This document shows positions 1 to 8,607 of a stretch of DNA of 64,000 nt, piece by piece; the stretch's first letter is position 1; every line of letters starts with the position of its first letter. The translations under genes and the position numbers were made by a program. The DNA comes from Thioalkalivibrio sp. ALMg11. GTDB lineage: Bacteria > Pseudomonadota > Gammaproteobacteria > Ectothiorhodospirales > Ectothiorhodospiraceae. Location of the stretch: assembly GCF_000377905.1 (NCBI RefSeq), contig NZ_KB898876.1, positions 124,001 through 188,000 of the forward strand, written 5' to 3'. The notes below the pieces were generated by a model. The model made no database searches and was not told where the DNA came from. It was given only the letters and a program-made list of their open reading frames with translations.

Positions 1-1040
1 TCGATGTGGGAAAAGCCATCGATCAGGTGGAGGTCGGCCTCGCCGATTGCACGGGCGAGGCGCGCGCTTTCGGTGTGCGGGATCATGGTGTCGGCCCGAC
101 CGTGGATCAGGATGGCACCGTTGGAAAGATGCGAGAGGTCGCGGTTCGTCAGGGACAGCATCTCGATGGCCTCCTGCGCGCTGGCCGGCAGATCATTCAG
201 GAGCTCCGGCACGCGGTCCTGGTCATCGTTCAGGATTAACGCCAATAGGCTTCGCCCCTCATCCCCGAGATCATCGGCCTGGTCGTCGATGGGGGCCTTG
301 GGGTCGCCCATGCGCCGTCGCGCAATTTCTTCGAGAATCCTGCGGTCTTCGCGGTCATCCAGCATGTGCAGATTGCCGCGCAGGAAGAGCCACTTCGCCA
401 GCGGGTCAGGCGTCCGCGTCTGCCAGTGGTCCGATTCGGGCTCCTGGAAGGCGCCGGTGGTGGAGAAGGTGATGACGTTCTCCGTGTCGTAGTAGCCGCC
501 GATCCCGACCAGGAAGTCGATGGCCTCTTCCCCCTGCGGCGTCAGCGTCGCCAGGACGGCCAGGCCCACGGCATAAGAGATCGCCGCGACCCCCACGTAT
601 TGTTCATCCGCTGCGCGCTCCACCTCCAGGCGGGACAGAAGGGCCGCGGCATCACCGATGGCAGCGGCCTCCTCGGGGCGCACGCTGAGGTCTTTCGAGC
701 CCTGCAGGTCGGGCACCAGCACCAGGAAGCGCGCCCGCGCCAGCGTATTGGCGAGTTGCACCAGCCGGCGGTCGTCCTTGCCCTGTGGCGTGAAGCCCGG
801 CACGAGGACGATGCGGGCCCCCACATTCTGCTGGGGATGATAGAGGTCGGCCGCGATGTCACCTTCGTCCGTCTCGAGGGTAAGCGTTTGGCGCATGGGC
901 TCGGGGGTGCGGTCCTTCAGCGTGCTCGGTCCCGCGCCGGCCTCGATGTCCTGGAGCACGCGCGTCGCCTCCCAGCTTTGGGTGCTGATGCAGCCGGCAA
1001 GCAGCAAGAGACCCAGCAACACAGCAGCGATGCGCAGCAT
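1..1040 (-). CDS. alpha/beta-hydrolase-like lipoprotein (C-terminus off the left edge)
   Basis: The frame is open from an ATG at 1040 to the window edge, giving about 346 visible residues. Residues 1-17 are a lipoprotein signal ending in the lipobox LLAGC (Cys17), so the protein should be anchored in the cell envelope. The body resembles an alpha/beta hydrolase: a strand leading to VLVPGFTPQGKDD, a degenerate nucleophile elbow AISYA in place of GxSxG, an acid-type loop GRADTMIP and a late His in GFSHI next to the edge. ACAGGAG precedes the ATG at proper spacing. The substrate is unknown, and the altered elbow leaves catalytic activity uncertain. It reads away from the NERD genes. Confidence 0.75.
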   Translation of the reverse strand, partial: MLRIAAVLLGLLLLAGCISTQSWEATRVLQDIEAGAGPSTLKDRTPEPMRQTLTLETDEGDIAADLYHPQQNVGARIVLVPGFTPQGKDDRRLVQLANTLARARFLVLVPDLQGSKDLSVRPEEAAAIGDAAALLSRLEVERAADEQYVGVAAISYAVGLAVLATLTPQGEEAIDFLVGIGGYYDTENVITFSTTGAFQEPESDHWQTRTPDPLAKWLFLRGNLHMLDDREDRRILEEIARRRMGDPKAPIDDQADDLGDEGRSLLALILNDDQDRVPELLNDLPASAQEAIEMLSLTNRDLSHLSNGAILIHGRADTMIPHTESARLARAIGEADLHLIDGFSHI

Positions 1041-1099
1041 GCGATTCTCCTGTCAGATGAGCGGTACCACTCCCGTCGGTACCCTAAGTCTAGATCCGG

Positions 1100-1318
1100 A
1101 GTGACCGGGTCGGACCTCCAGGCGTAGGGTGCAATGAACAGGTTGCTGCCGGATCGGAAAAGGGTTTGGGCCTTGGAGTGGCCATTTTCGGCCTTGAGTG
1201 GGGCTGTAAGCTGCGGGGTCTTCGGCGAGGTGTGGAGCGTCGGAGTCGGGGCGTATGGAGCGATCGACGGCGCGGATATCCAGCTGTGCCTGGATCTGGC
1301 GCAGGAATGAGTGGCTTC
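1100..1318 (-). pseudogene. decayed C-terminal piece of a REP-associated transposase
   Basis: This stretch is closely similar in DNA to 9317-9530. Read on the minus strand, both encode a peptide like LRQIQAQLDIRAVDRSI, the tail seen in one branch of Y1/REP-associated transposases. The 5' part with the catalytic HUH motif is absent here. Both copies begin on the plus strand with a GGTCGGACCTCCAGGCG-like sequence, so the repeat unit and the transposase tail were probably copied together. Assignment as a transposase tail rests on family resemblance and the second copy. Confidence 0.55.
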
Positions 1319-1320
1319 CC

Positions 1321-1350
1321 AAGAAGAAGAGGGCACCCATGACCTTCTTG
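1321..1350. repeat. REP-like hairpin, GGACACCCATGA-loop family
   Basis: AAGAAG and CTTCTT arms flank a variant loop (AGGGCACCCATGAC). It is a member of a family with about a dozen copies in this window and directly abuts the transposase tail fragment at 1100-1318. Confidence 0.6.
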
Positions 1351-1404
1351 GGGGCCGACGCTGTGTCCAGCTTTACTAGCCCGGAGAGCCAAGAAGAGGA
1401 TGTG

Positions 1405-2184
1405 ATGGATATCAATCTGGGCGGGGCATTTCTGGAGGGGATGCTGCGATTCTGGTGGGCCTGGCTCCTGGTCGTGCTGTTCGCCATCGGTCGGCTGCCG
1501 AGGGTCAAGGGCTGGGTGGGTGAGCTTGTGGTTCGCCTGATTCTGTCGGTTGGGCTGGACGGCAAGGCGGCGCATGCGCTTCACGATGTCACGCTGGAGA
1601 CGGGCGACGGCACGACGCAGGTCGACCATGTGCTGGTGTCCCGCTTCGGCATTTTCGTCATCGAGACGAAGAACATGCGCGGGTGGATCTTTGGCGGTGC
1701 GCGGCAGGCTCAATGGACGCAACGTTTCTACCGCCAGTCGTTTCGCTTCCAGAATCCGCTGCGCCAGAATTACCGGCATGAACGGGCGATTTCCGATGCG
1801 CTGCAGGTCGAGCCCGAGAAGATCCATTCGGTGGTGGTCTTCGTCGGCGGCAGTCGTTTCAAGACGCCGATGCCCGATAACGTGGTCCGGGGCCTGGGGC
1901 TGCTGGGCTACATCCGGTCGTTCCGCACGAAGGTGTGGAGCGATGACGAGGTGCAGGCCCTGGTGGAACAGCTGAAGGGTCGCCGGCTGGAGCCTTCTCG
2001 GCATACGCACCGGGCCCACGTGCAGCAGCTACGCGAACGGCATGAGGCCCCGGCCGGGCCGGCCTGTCCGAAATGCGGAAAGGCGATGATGAAGCGGAAG
2101 GCACGTCGCGGCTCCCGGGTCGGCCAGGTGTTCTGGGGGTGTACGCAGTATCCCGGCTGCCGCGGAACGAAGCCGGTCCAGTAG
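1405..2184 (+). CDS. NERD-domain protein with C-terminal topoisomerase-type zinc finger
   Basis: This 259-residue protein has an N-terminal hydrophobic segment (about residues 12-32), a nuclease-related NERD domain (about 50-170) and a C-terminal zinc finger CPKCGKAM...CTQYPGC of the topoisomerase I type. In the NERD domain the conserved acidic and lysine motifs are visible as QVDHVLVS and IFVIETKN. NERD domains are thought to be nuclease-like and the zinc finger suggests DNA contact. The ATG at 1405 is chosen because AAGAAGAGGA lies just upstream; an earlier in-frame ATG at 1255 would read through repeat DNA. A second NERD gene follows after 62 bases. Confidence 0.85.
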   Translation: MDINLGGAFLEGMLRFWWAWLLVVLFAIGRLPRVKGWVGELVVRLILSVGLDGKAAHALHDVTLETGDGTTQVDHVLVSRFGIFVIETKNMRGWIFGGARQAQWTQRFYRQSFRFQNPLRQNYRHERAISDALQVEPEKIHSVVVFVGGSRFKTPMPDNVVRGLGLLGYIRSFRTKVWSDDEVQALVEQLKGRRLEPSRHTHRAHVQQLRERHEAPAGPACPKCGKAMMKRKARRGSRVGQVFWGCTQYPGCRGTKPVQ

Positions 2185-2246
2185 TCGGGTTCAATCTGGC
2201 ATTGTGGAGGCGTTCGATTCGTTCCGGAAATGAAAAGGAAGGGGCC

Positions 2247-2963
2247 ATGGCGAATACCCGGTACGTGACCGCGAATCGATTGACCAAGGAGTCGAAGGCG
2301 ATTCAGGCGAAGGGGCGGAATCTGGTCCTGATCCTGGGCCTTCCGGTCGCGGTTGCGGCCTTCTTCATTCACCCGCTCGTAGGGCTTGTGGCGCTTGCGG
2401 GCGTGGCGGCCCTGTATGGCAGCATCGGTGGCAGCGCGGTGATCGAGGCGGGGGCGCGCGGCGAGGATGCGGCCCTGGACTGGCTTTCGAAGCTCCCGGA
2501 TTCATTCGCGATCTTCAATCAGGTGGATCTGCCCAGCGAACAGTCCCGCACCGGGATGGTGGAGGCCGACCTGGTGGTGACCGGACCGGAGGCGGTGTTC
2601 GTGATCGAGGTGAAGCACAACAACGGGGCGATCGACTGTGACGAGAGCCGGCCGCAATGGACCGTGAGCAAGACGGGGCGTCGCGGAAACCGCTATGGCA
2701 AGGAGATGCGCAATCCCATCAGGCAGGTGAAGAAGCAGGTGTGGTTGCTGAGTGAATACCTGAAGACGCGCAAGGCGAAGCGCTGGATCCAGCCGATCGT
2801 GCTGTTCACCCACCCGGATGTCTCGCTGGGGCGTTCGCCCGACCTGTCGGTACCCGTGCTCACTGGCCCCGAGGTGGTCGAGTACATCCGGAACTTCAAG
2901 CCGGAGCGGTCGCGCCCGGTGAAGGAGAACACGGTGCAGGCCATCGCGTCCCTGAAGGGCTGA
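2247..2963 (+). CDS. membrane-anchored NERD-domain protein
   Basis: This 238-residue protein carries two adjacent hydrophobic segments (about residues 27-44 and 46-65) and then a NERD domain. The motifs VEADLVVTG and VFVIEVKHN match the D...ExK arrangement of restriction-type nuclease folds. AAAAGGAAGGGG precedes the ATG at 2247. It follows the zinc-finger NERD gene 62 bases downstream on the same strand, and the two are probably co-transcribed paralogues. They differ in that this one lacks the zinc finger and has a stronger membrane anchor. The biological role of paired NERD proteins is not established. Confidence 0.82.
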   Translation: MANTRYVTANRLTKESKAIQAKGRNLVLILGLPVAVAAFFIHPLVGLVALAGVAALYGSIGGSAVIEAGARGEDAALDWLSKLPDSFAIFNQVDLPSEQSRTGMVEADLVVTGPEAVFVIEVKHNNGAIDCDESRPQWTVSKTGRRGNRYGKEMRNPIRQVKKQVWLLSEYLKTRKAKRWIQPIVLFTHPDVSLGRSPDLSVPVLTGPEVVEYIRNFKPERSRPVKENTVQAIASLKG

Positions 2964-3080
2964 ATCGTCGAGAGTGGCTGCGCATCGCGGGGTCGGACCA
3001 CGCTAAGAGTCGGAAAAGGCGATGAAAAGATCTGGACCAGGGCCCGAATTCGGGCTTGAAGCGGCAATTTCGACCGTCAA

Positions 3081-3326
3081 ATGGCCATTTCGGGGAGTGA
3101 AGCCCATCACTGGCTGGGTCCTGTCTGGCATGTCGCCCATCGCTGTTTCAAGCAGGAGTTCCTGCTGAAGTTTTCCCGTGACCGCAGGCTCGGGCGGTAC
3201 TGGCTGTACGAGGCGCGGCAGCGCTACGGTTTGTGTGTGCTGGACGACATGATCACCTCGCCGCGCGTGCATCTGCTGGTACGCCATGTGGGGAGGGCGA
3301 GATGGCGGGTGACGTCGTGGACCTAA
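3081..3326 (+). pseudogene. decayed N-terminal piece of a REP-associated transposase
   Basis: The frame encodes WHVAHRCFKQEFLLKFSRD and LYEARQRYGLCVLDDMITS, the start of the Y1/REP-associated transposase family, and ends at about 80 residues. The expected HUH motif (usually NHIHL) reads PRVHL, so the first catalytic His is missing. The upstream DNA (from about 3050) is related to that at 26870-26920, which precedes a similar broken copy. The 580 bases between the NERD pair and the HD-GYP gene otherwise hold no gene that I can support; 3327-3545 shows nothing recognisable. Confidence 0.7.
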
Positions 3327-3545
3327 TCCGGGGAAGTCGACAGGTGGCCAGTCCTGCAGCCGACGCAGGTTATCTGGGGGATACACGGTCTTGACCAGGA
3401 AATGGGGCGGGGAAGCCTCCCAGAGGGCCGGTTGGCAGGATATAAGCCTCTCGGAGTCAGGTGGTCATCGTGGGTCCGAGCCGCGCCTTGGCTCGGCTCT
3501 CCGCTGGAGGAGCAATAAGGGACCGTCGCGACGCCCGGAATGTCG

Positions 3546-4964
3546 TCAGGAGGTTTCCAGCGGTAGGCGCCCCTGCTCGGCCAGGCGCAAGCAGGCGTCC
3601 ACGGCCTGCGGGTCGTAGAGGCTGCCGCGGTACTTCTGCAGTTCCTTGAGCGCCACCTCCAGCCCCAGGCCCGGGCGATACGGACGGTGCGAGTGGATGG
3701 CCTCGACCACGTCGGCGACCGCGAGGATGCGCGACTCCGGCAGGATGGCATCGCCCTGGAGGCCGTCCGGGTAGCCGGAACCGTCGAGGCGCTCGTGGTG
3801 CTGACGCAAGATGGTGGCCACCGGCCAGGGAAAGTCGATGCCCTTGAGGATCTCGTACCCCGACGCGGCGTGTCCCTTGATCAGCTCGAACTCCGCCGAC
3901 GACAGGAGCCCGGGCTTGGCCAGGATCTCGACCGGGACCGAGATCTTGCCGATGTCATGGACCGCACTGGCTACATGCAGCCCCTTGCGCCGTTCCGCGT
4001 CCAGGCCGAGTTCCACGGCAATGGCGTCGGCGACCTGCGTGGTGCGTTGCTGGTGGCCGGCGGTGTAGGGGTCACGCACTTCGATGGTGGCGGCCATCGC
4101 CTCGATGGTGCGCTCCAGGGAGTGCTCCAGCGCGGCGCGCGACTGCTGCGTGCGCAGGCCGTAGACGAGGTCGCCGGCCAGTTCGTTCAGCAGCGCAATG
4201 TTCTCGGGCTCGGCGAAGGCATCCTGGGTATGCGCGGCGACCTGCAGGCTGCCGAGGCGGCCCCGGTCGTCGTGCAGCGGCAGTACCAGGACGAGCAGGG
4301 CGGGATCCGGCTGGGGCACCAGGCAGGCACCGTCCGGTTCGATGGAGCCGGGGCCGGGCTCCACCCATTCCACCTGTGTGCTGGTCCGATGCTCCGGTCC
4401 GTCCTGCAGCCGGACGCCGGCCGCGGCATAGCCGCCGGTGGTGGTGATGGCGGAGGTCATGCCCTGCAGCAAGTCGTCCGGGTTCTCTGCATGGACCAGG
4501 GCCCGGTTGCCTGCCGAGACGGTGTGCAGGGCGCGGGTGCGTTCGGTGACCAGGGCCTCCAGGGCCTGATGCGACTGGTGCATGGCCAGGTGGCTCTTGA
4601 CCCGGACCAGCACTTCCTCGGCCACGAAGGGCTTGGTGATGTAGTCGACGGCGCCGGCGGCGAACCCGCGCAGCTTGTCCTCGGGTTCCCGCAGGGCGCT
4701 GAGGAAGATCACCGGGATGTCCGCGGTGTCGGGGTCCGCCTTCAGGCGGCGGCAGACCTCGAAGCCGTCGAGATCCGGCATGCGGATGTCCAGCAGGATC
4801 AGCGCCGGATGCCGCTCGGCGACGGACTCCAGCGCCAGCCGGCCACCCGGTGCCACGCGCACCCCCAGCCCGGCCTGCTGGAGCACGTCGACCATCAGGC
4901 GCAGGTTGTTGGGGTTGTCGTCCACCACCAGGATGCCGTCCCCGGTGTCCGGTGACTGTGTCAT
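3546..4964 (-). CDS. response regulator with HD-GYP cyclic-di-GMP phosphodiesterase domain
   Basis: This 472-residue protein has a receiver domain (1-125; phospho-acceptor Asp59 in LILLDIRMPD, Lys111 in ITKPF), a central GAF-like region (about 145-275) and an HD-GYP domain (about 283-465). The metal-binding HDIGK (336-340) and the signature DGSGYPDG (394-401) are intact, so hydrolysis of cyclic-di-GMP is expected. It acts in the cytoplasm as the likely output of the hybrid kinase at 4961-7213: the two genes overlap by four bases (ATGA), a sign of translational coupling. Confidence 0.92.
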   Translation of the reverse strand: MTQSPDTGDGILVVDDNPNNLRLMVDVLQQAGLGVRVAPGGRLALESVAERHPALILLDIRMPDLDGFEVCRRLKADPDTADIPVIFLSALREPEDKLRGFAAGAVDYITKPFVAEEVLVRVKSHLAMHQSHQALEALVTERTRALHTVSAGNRALVHAENPDDLLQGMTSAITTTGGYAAAGVRLQDGPEHRTSTQVEWVEPGPGSIEPDGACLVPQPDPALLVLVLPLHDDRGRLGSLQVAAHTQDAFAEPENIALLNELAGDLVYGLRTQQSRAALEHSLERTIEAMAATIEVRDPYTAGHQQRTTQVADAIAVELGLDAERRKGLHVASAVHDIGKISVPVEILAKPGLLSSAEFELIKGHAASGYEILKGIDFPWPVATILRQHHERLDGSGYPDGLQGDAILPESRILAVADVVEAIHSHRPYRPGLGLEVALKELQKYRGSLYDPQAVDACLRLAEQGRLPLETS

Positions 4965-7213
4965 TTGCGGTCTTCCCCGAGGGCGTTGAGGAGGGTCTCG
5001 TAGCGAAAGGCGTTCACGGCACTGCGGACCGCTGCGGCGAGCTCGGGTTCCTCGTTGCGCAGGGCTTCAAGCCAGTCCGTCATGGCGCGCAGATCACCGG
5101 AGCGCACGGCCCGTGCCAGCGCGTCCCTGCGTTCCGGGGGCAGGGCCTGCAGTTGCGGGGCCAGGGCTTCCAGGTCGCGGGTGTCGTCCGCGGCGGGGGC
5201 CGTGTCGGCCTCCGCGTAGCGGAATTCCACGCCGAGGTGGCGCTGCAGCGTGCCGAAGATGTCGTCGTCGCTGTAAGGCTTGCTGATCAGGTCGGCGCAG
5301 CCCGCCTCGCGAATCTCGCGCGACTGCGCCAGCGATGCCGAGGCGGTCAGGGCCACCACGACCGTGTCCTGGCCGCCGGGGGCTTCGCGGATCGCACGCG
5401 TCGCCTGGTAGCCGTCCATGCGCGGCATGCGCATGTCCATCCACACGAAGTGCGGTTGCCACTCGCGGAAGATCTCCACGGCCTCTTCGCCATCGCGCGC
5501 CAGGCGCACCTCGAACCCCGCCCCCTCCAGCAGCCGTTGCAGCAGGATGCGGTTGGATTCGGAATCGTCGGCCACCAGGATGCGCCAGGTCGGCTGGCCC
5601 GGCGCCAGGCCCAGGATCCGGCGCGCGGGCTGCGTGTCCGGTTCGGGCGCGTCCTCGGGCACCTCCAGCGGGATCTCCGCCGTAAAGCGGGAGCCCTGGC
5701 CCGGGGTGCTGGAGACCTCCACTGAACCGCCCAGCAGTTCCGCGAACTGGCGGGTAATCGGCAGGCCCAGGCCGGTGCCTTCGGTGGTGCCGGCCTCGCC
5801 GACCTGGATGAAGGGTTCGAAAATCGACTCCTGCAGCTCCGGCGCGATCCCGGGGCCGGTGTCCTCCACGATCAGGTGCAGCCGAAGGTCGCCCTCGGGC
5901 GTCTGGGTCTGTTCGGCGCGCAGGTCGACACCGCCGGAATCGGTGTACTTGATGGCGTTACCCACCAGGTTGATCAGGATCTGGCGCAGCTTGCGGGCAT
6001 CGCTGCGGATGAAGCGGGGCAGGGCGGGATCGGTGTCCAGGGTCAGGGCCAGGTCCTTCTCTCGCGCCCGTGCGCCGAGGGTGTCGATGACATCGCGCAG
6101 GGTCTGCGGAAGATCCAGCGTGCCCGACTCTACGGTCTGGCGGCCAGCTTCGATCTTGGCCATGTCCAGCACGTCGTTGATCAGTGACAGCAGGTGATCG
6201 CCGTTGCGCTCGACCAGACCCAGGTGGTCGCGTTGCTCGGACGTCAGGTTGCTCCCCTGCGCAGCCAGACGCGAGAACCCGAGGATGGCGTTCAGCGGCG
6301 TGCGCAGTTCGTGGTTCATGCTGGCCAGGAACACGCTCTTGGCGCGATTGGCGTCTTCCGCCTGTCGGCGTGCGTCGTCCAGCTCCGCCGTGCGTTCCTG
6401 CACGCGCTGCTCCAGGCCGGTGTTCAGCTCGCGAATGTGCTGGGCGGCGGCGTGCTGGGCGCGGATGTCGCGACCCAGGCGCCGGGCACCCACGCCGAGT
6501 CCGGTGACGCCCAGCAGCCACACCCCGGCCAGGGCCGAGAGAGTGACCGTGGCGCTTTGCTGCTCGCGCTGGAGGTAATCACGCAGCGGCACCGCGACCG
6601 AAACGCCACCGCGGATGTCGCCCACCTCGTAGCCCTGATGGCCATGGCACTCCATGCAGCCGCGGTCCACATGCATGGGCGCCATGAACCGCAGGTGGGG
6701 TTCGTCGTCGATCTCCGCGACCTCCAGGCGTTCCTTCGCCTCTTCCTCGAAGGCCTTCAGCGCCTCCTTCTCCCACGGGTCGGGGGCGTTTTCCGAGCGC
6801 AGTGGCTGGAGGCTGGTGATGTTGCCGCGCACCCCGAACAGGTCGCCGAATTCCTCGTTCAGATGGCGCAGCATGTAGGCCGGGTTCATCAGGGTCAGTT
6901 CCTGACCCTTTGGCGTGGTGATGTCGCGCTCCGGCAGGTGCGCGAGATAGGGGTTGGGCTGGGTCAGGTCGCCCACCGGCACGTAGACCCCGCCGTGCAG
7001 CGTGCCCCAGAAACGGAAGGCCTGGTCCTTGTTGAAGTTCGCCCGCGCCTCCTGGTAGGCCAGATCCAGGGTCATCGAGCGGAAGTGATCCAGCAGCCAG
7101 ACGCTCAGCCCGGCAAAGAAGAACGTCCACACCAGGGCCGCCAGCGCCACGGAGATGCGCAGATGGCGCAGCTGGGAGCGAAAGGCGGTGTCGGCGTGGG
7201 CGTCGTCGGACAT
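4961..7213 (-). CDS. hybrid histidine kinase with periplasmic heme-binding DUF3365 (Tll0287-like) sensor
   Basis: This is a 750-residue membrane kinase. A transmembrane segment (about 20-42) is followed by a periplasmic DUF3365/Tll0287-like sensor (about 45-215) that carries a c-type heme motif CMECH (186-190), then a second membrane segment (about 222-242). Next come a coiled coil, the HisKA domain with phospho-acceptor His301 (NHELRTPLN), an HATPase domain (GTGLGLPIT) and a receiver with MDMRMPRMDG near residue 595. The last 100 residues are helical and could be a degenerate phosphotransfer module without an obvious His. The heme suggests sensing of redox state or a gas ligand. Its partner is the overlapping HD-GYP regulator. 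Confidence 0.93.
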   Translation of the reverse strand: MSDDAHADTAFRSQLRHLRISVALAALVWTFFFAGLSVWLLDHFRSMTLDLAYQEARANFNKDQAFRFWGTLHGGVYVPVGDLTQPNPYLAHLPERDITTPKGQELTLMNPAYMLRHLNEEFGDLFGVRGNITSLQPLRSENAPDPWEKEALKAFEEEAKERLEVAEIDDEPHLRFMAPMHVDRGCMECHGHQGYEVGDIRGGVSVAVPLRDYLQREQQSATVTLSALAGVWLLGVTGLGVGARRLGRDIRAQHAAAQHIRELNTGLEQRVQERTAELDDARRQAEDANRAKSVFLASMNHELRTPLNAILGFSRLAAQGSNLTSEQRDHLGLVERNGDHLLSLINDVLDMAKIEAGRQTVESGTLDLPQTLRDVIDTLGARAREKDLALTLDTDPALPRFIRSDARKLRQILINLVGNAIKYTDSGGVDLRAEQTQTPEGDLRLHLIVEDTGPGIAPELQESIFEPFIQVGEAGTTEGTGLGLPITRQFAELLGGSVEVSSTPGQGSRFTAEIPLEVPEDAPEPDTQPARRILGLAPGQPTWRILVADDSESNRILLQRLLEGAGFEVRLARDGEEAVEIFREWQPHFVWMDMRMPRMDGYQATRAIREAPGGQDTVVVALTASASLAQSREIREAGCADLISKPYSDDDIFGTLQRHLGVEFRYAEADTAPAADDTRDLEALAPQLQALPPERRDALARAVRSGDLRAMTDWLEALRNEEPELAAAVRSAVNAFRYETLLNALGEDRK

Positions 7214-7304
7214 GGGAGTGCGAGCATCCAGCGTGACGGACTTCGCAGTTTAGCAGGCATCCCGCCCCGGCAGCCCCTGCGGGTCGATGCGGGAACCAAA
7301 GACA

Positions 7305-7345
7305 CGGAGAAAAAGGACACCGCTGATTTTCTTGACGGTTTGAGG
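7305..7345. repeat. REP-like hairpin, GGACACCCATGA-loop family
   Basis: This divergent copy reads AAAAGGACACCGCTGATTTT and is followed by the family tail CTTGACGGTTTGAGGC. It lies about 90 bases upstream of the hybrid kinase start and may fall within its leader. Confidence 0.55.
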
Positions 7346-7386
7346 CGGGCTGACGAGGTTTCAGGGGGAGAGGGTTAATTGTTCTT

Positions 7387-7548
7387 TTGCGGGAAGCGAT
7401 CTGGCATCAAAGGAAGGGCCGGAAGGCGCCTCGCACGAGGCGTTTCGATTTCGTGACACTGCGCGGGATATTCGGAAGGAAGGAGTGAGCTGATGGCCAG
7501 CGACAACTTGCCGACCGTGGATGGGCAGCACGGAGAGAACGTAAACGA
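7387..7548 (+). pseudogene. truncated copy of the small-protein locus at 13549-13975
   Basis: About 160 bases match 13549-13712 closely, including the leader, the Shine-Dalgarno run GGAAGGAAGGAGTGA and the first codons. The ATG at 7493 starts MASDNLPTVDGQ, matching MDSDNFPSVDWQ of the intact locus. The similarity stops exactly where a GGACACCCATG-family hairpin begins (7546), after which the frame has no resemblance to the intact protein. The remaining bases of 7214-7619 hold two hairpin repeats and no intact gene. Confidence 0.7.
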
Positions 7549-7580
7549 AGAAAAGGACACCCATGTCCTTCTTGTTTTAG
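7546..7580. repeat. REP-like hairpin, GGACACCCATGA-loop family
   Basis: AAGAAAAGGAC and GTCCTTCTT arms flank ACCCAT, so the stem here extends into the usual loop. It marks the breakpoint of the truncated small-protein copy. Confidence 0.6.
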
Positions 7581-7619
7581 GCTGGTCTGAAGAAAGGGTC
7601 AATGGCAGCGCGGCGCGAC

Positions 7620-8183
7620 TTAGATCACGCCGTGGATCAGCCCGAGCTTGATGGCTTCGGATGAATCGATATACCAGTTTTCGAGAGCCCGGGCGCGTAT
7701 CGTCTCGAAATCGACGTTAGAGCCCTCAGCGATCGCGCGGAAGCCCTCCTCCTCGATGACGATCGATTGTTCGATCTCGTGGAGCGTGGCCTTGAGCGCC
7801 GCGACACAGGTACGAAGCGGACCATCGACAACGACCTTCTTTTGCATCTGGCGCTCGTGGATCATCAACCGAGTCGTCTTGGTCAGGAAGCGACAATCGA
7901 CCGGAAAGAATGACATGAAAGTCGTGCCGGCCGAATAGACAGCGACCTTGCCGAGGAAGATCATCTCGCGTCCGTCCTGCTCGCGCAGCAAACGGACGTC
8001 GTCACCCATCACCCGGGCCATCTCGGGGTCGCCGCCAAGGGTGTTGATGGTGATTACAATCGGCCCGGTGTCCGGGCAGCCTTCGAGCTGCTTCCGGAAG
8101 CTGTTATACATGTCCTGATCGACAGTGCCTGATAGGCGTACATGTGGATTGGCAAGCAGGGCGTAACAGTCAGAATCGGGCAT
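7620..8183 (-). CDS. orphan ClpP-like serine protease subunit
   Basis: This 187-residue protein matches the ClpP/crotonase fold and the usual ClpP length. The catalytic triad is recognisable: Ser in VYSAGTTF, His in RLMIHERQ and Asp in WYIDSSEAIKLGLI, which parallels the canonical RDxxxSAxEAxxYGLID. ITINTLGG matches the oxyanion-loop strand. No clpX or clpA ATPase is adjacent. Base composition is visibly lower in GC than the neighbours and repeats flank both sides, so acquisition by transfer is likely. The start at 8183 is the first ATG that fits ClpP length; its Shine-Dalgarno is weak. It could be a ClpP-like decoy or a phage-derived peptidase. Confidence 0.78.
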   Translation of the reverse strand: MPDSDCYALLANPHVRLSGTVDQDMYNSFRKQLEGCPDTGPIVITINTLGGDPEMARVMGDDVRLLREQDGREMIFLGKVAVYSAGTTFMSFFPVDCRFLTKTTRLMIHERQMQKKVVVDGPLRTCVAALKATLHEIEQSIVIEEEGFRAIAEGSNVDFETIRARALENWYIDSSEAIKLGLIHGVI

Positions 8184-8272
8184 CGAGAGGATCCAGCGTA
8201 TAGGAAGAAGAAACGAGTAGCCGTATAAGACTAGTAAATCAGGAAGCGACCCCCTATTCGGTCCCGGCCGCG

Positions 8273-8299
8273 CAGAAGAGGACACGTCCGGTCTTCTCT
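8273..8299. repeat. REP-like hairpin, degenerate copy
   Basis: AGAAGAGGACAC, a diverged loop and GGTCTTCTCT form AGAAGA/TCTTCT arms. It lies upstream of the ClpP-like gene in a 500-base stretch (8184-8680) that has no intact gene and is made mostly of repeat and transposase remnants. Confidence 0.45.
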
Positions 8300-8484
8300 C
8301 ATAGGTGATTCTGCTACCGGTGTACCGCCCGCGCCCTAGGCAGCGTTGTTCAACGGCGGATGCGAGGATGCTGGCCTGTAAACCTGACGTTAAGACTGTC
8401 GGCAGCCTAGCCTTTGGTGAGGATCCTGCTGCCGACGTAGTAGGGCGTCTGTTCGATAGGCCACATTGGTCTACGAGATCTCGT

Positions 8485-8597
8485 GGAGGACGAGGACACT
8501 CATGATCTTCTTGACGGTCTGAGGCGATCGGACTGGGTTTTGAGGGAACGGATGGACCAGGGAGGGTCCTGATGACGCGAGCCAGGAAGAAGCTCGG
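8485..8597 (+). pseudogene. repeat plus 5' stub of a REP-associated transposase
   Basis: These bases match 11342-11453, the hairpin, leader and first codons of the intact transposase. The shared part includes the hairpin repeat (8485-8525), the leader GGACCAGGGAGGGTCCTG and the codons for MTRARKKL (from 8572). After about eight codons the match stops and a different palindromic repeat begins at 8608. It is a stub cut off at a repeat boundary. Confidence 0.7.
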
Positions 8598-8607
8598 TGA
8601 GGTTTGT

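Noticed and set aside
1255-1404. 50-codon N-terminal extension of the first NERD protein
   Set aside because: It is read from a repeat and transposase remnant that recurs at 9470-9530; a good Shine-Dalgarno supports the ATG at 1405.
3687-7378. Long plus-strand frames opposite the HD-GYP and hybrid kinase genes
   Set aside because: Mirror frames of high-GC coding sequence; minus strand holds complete domain series.
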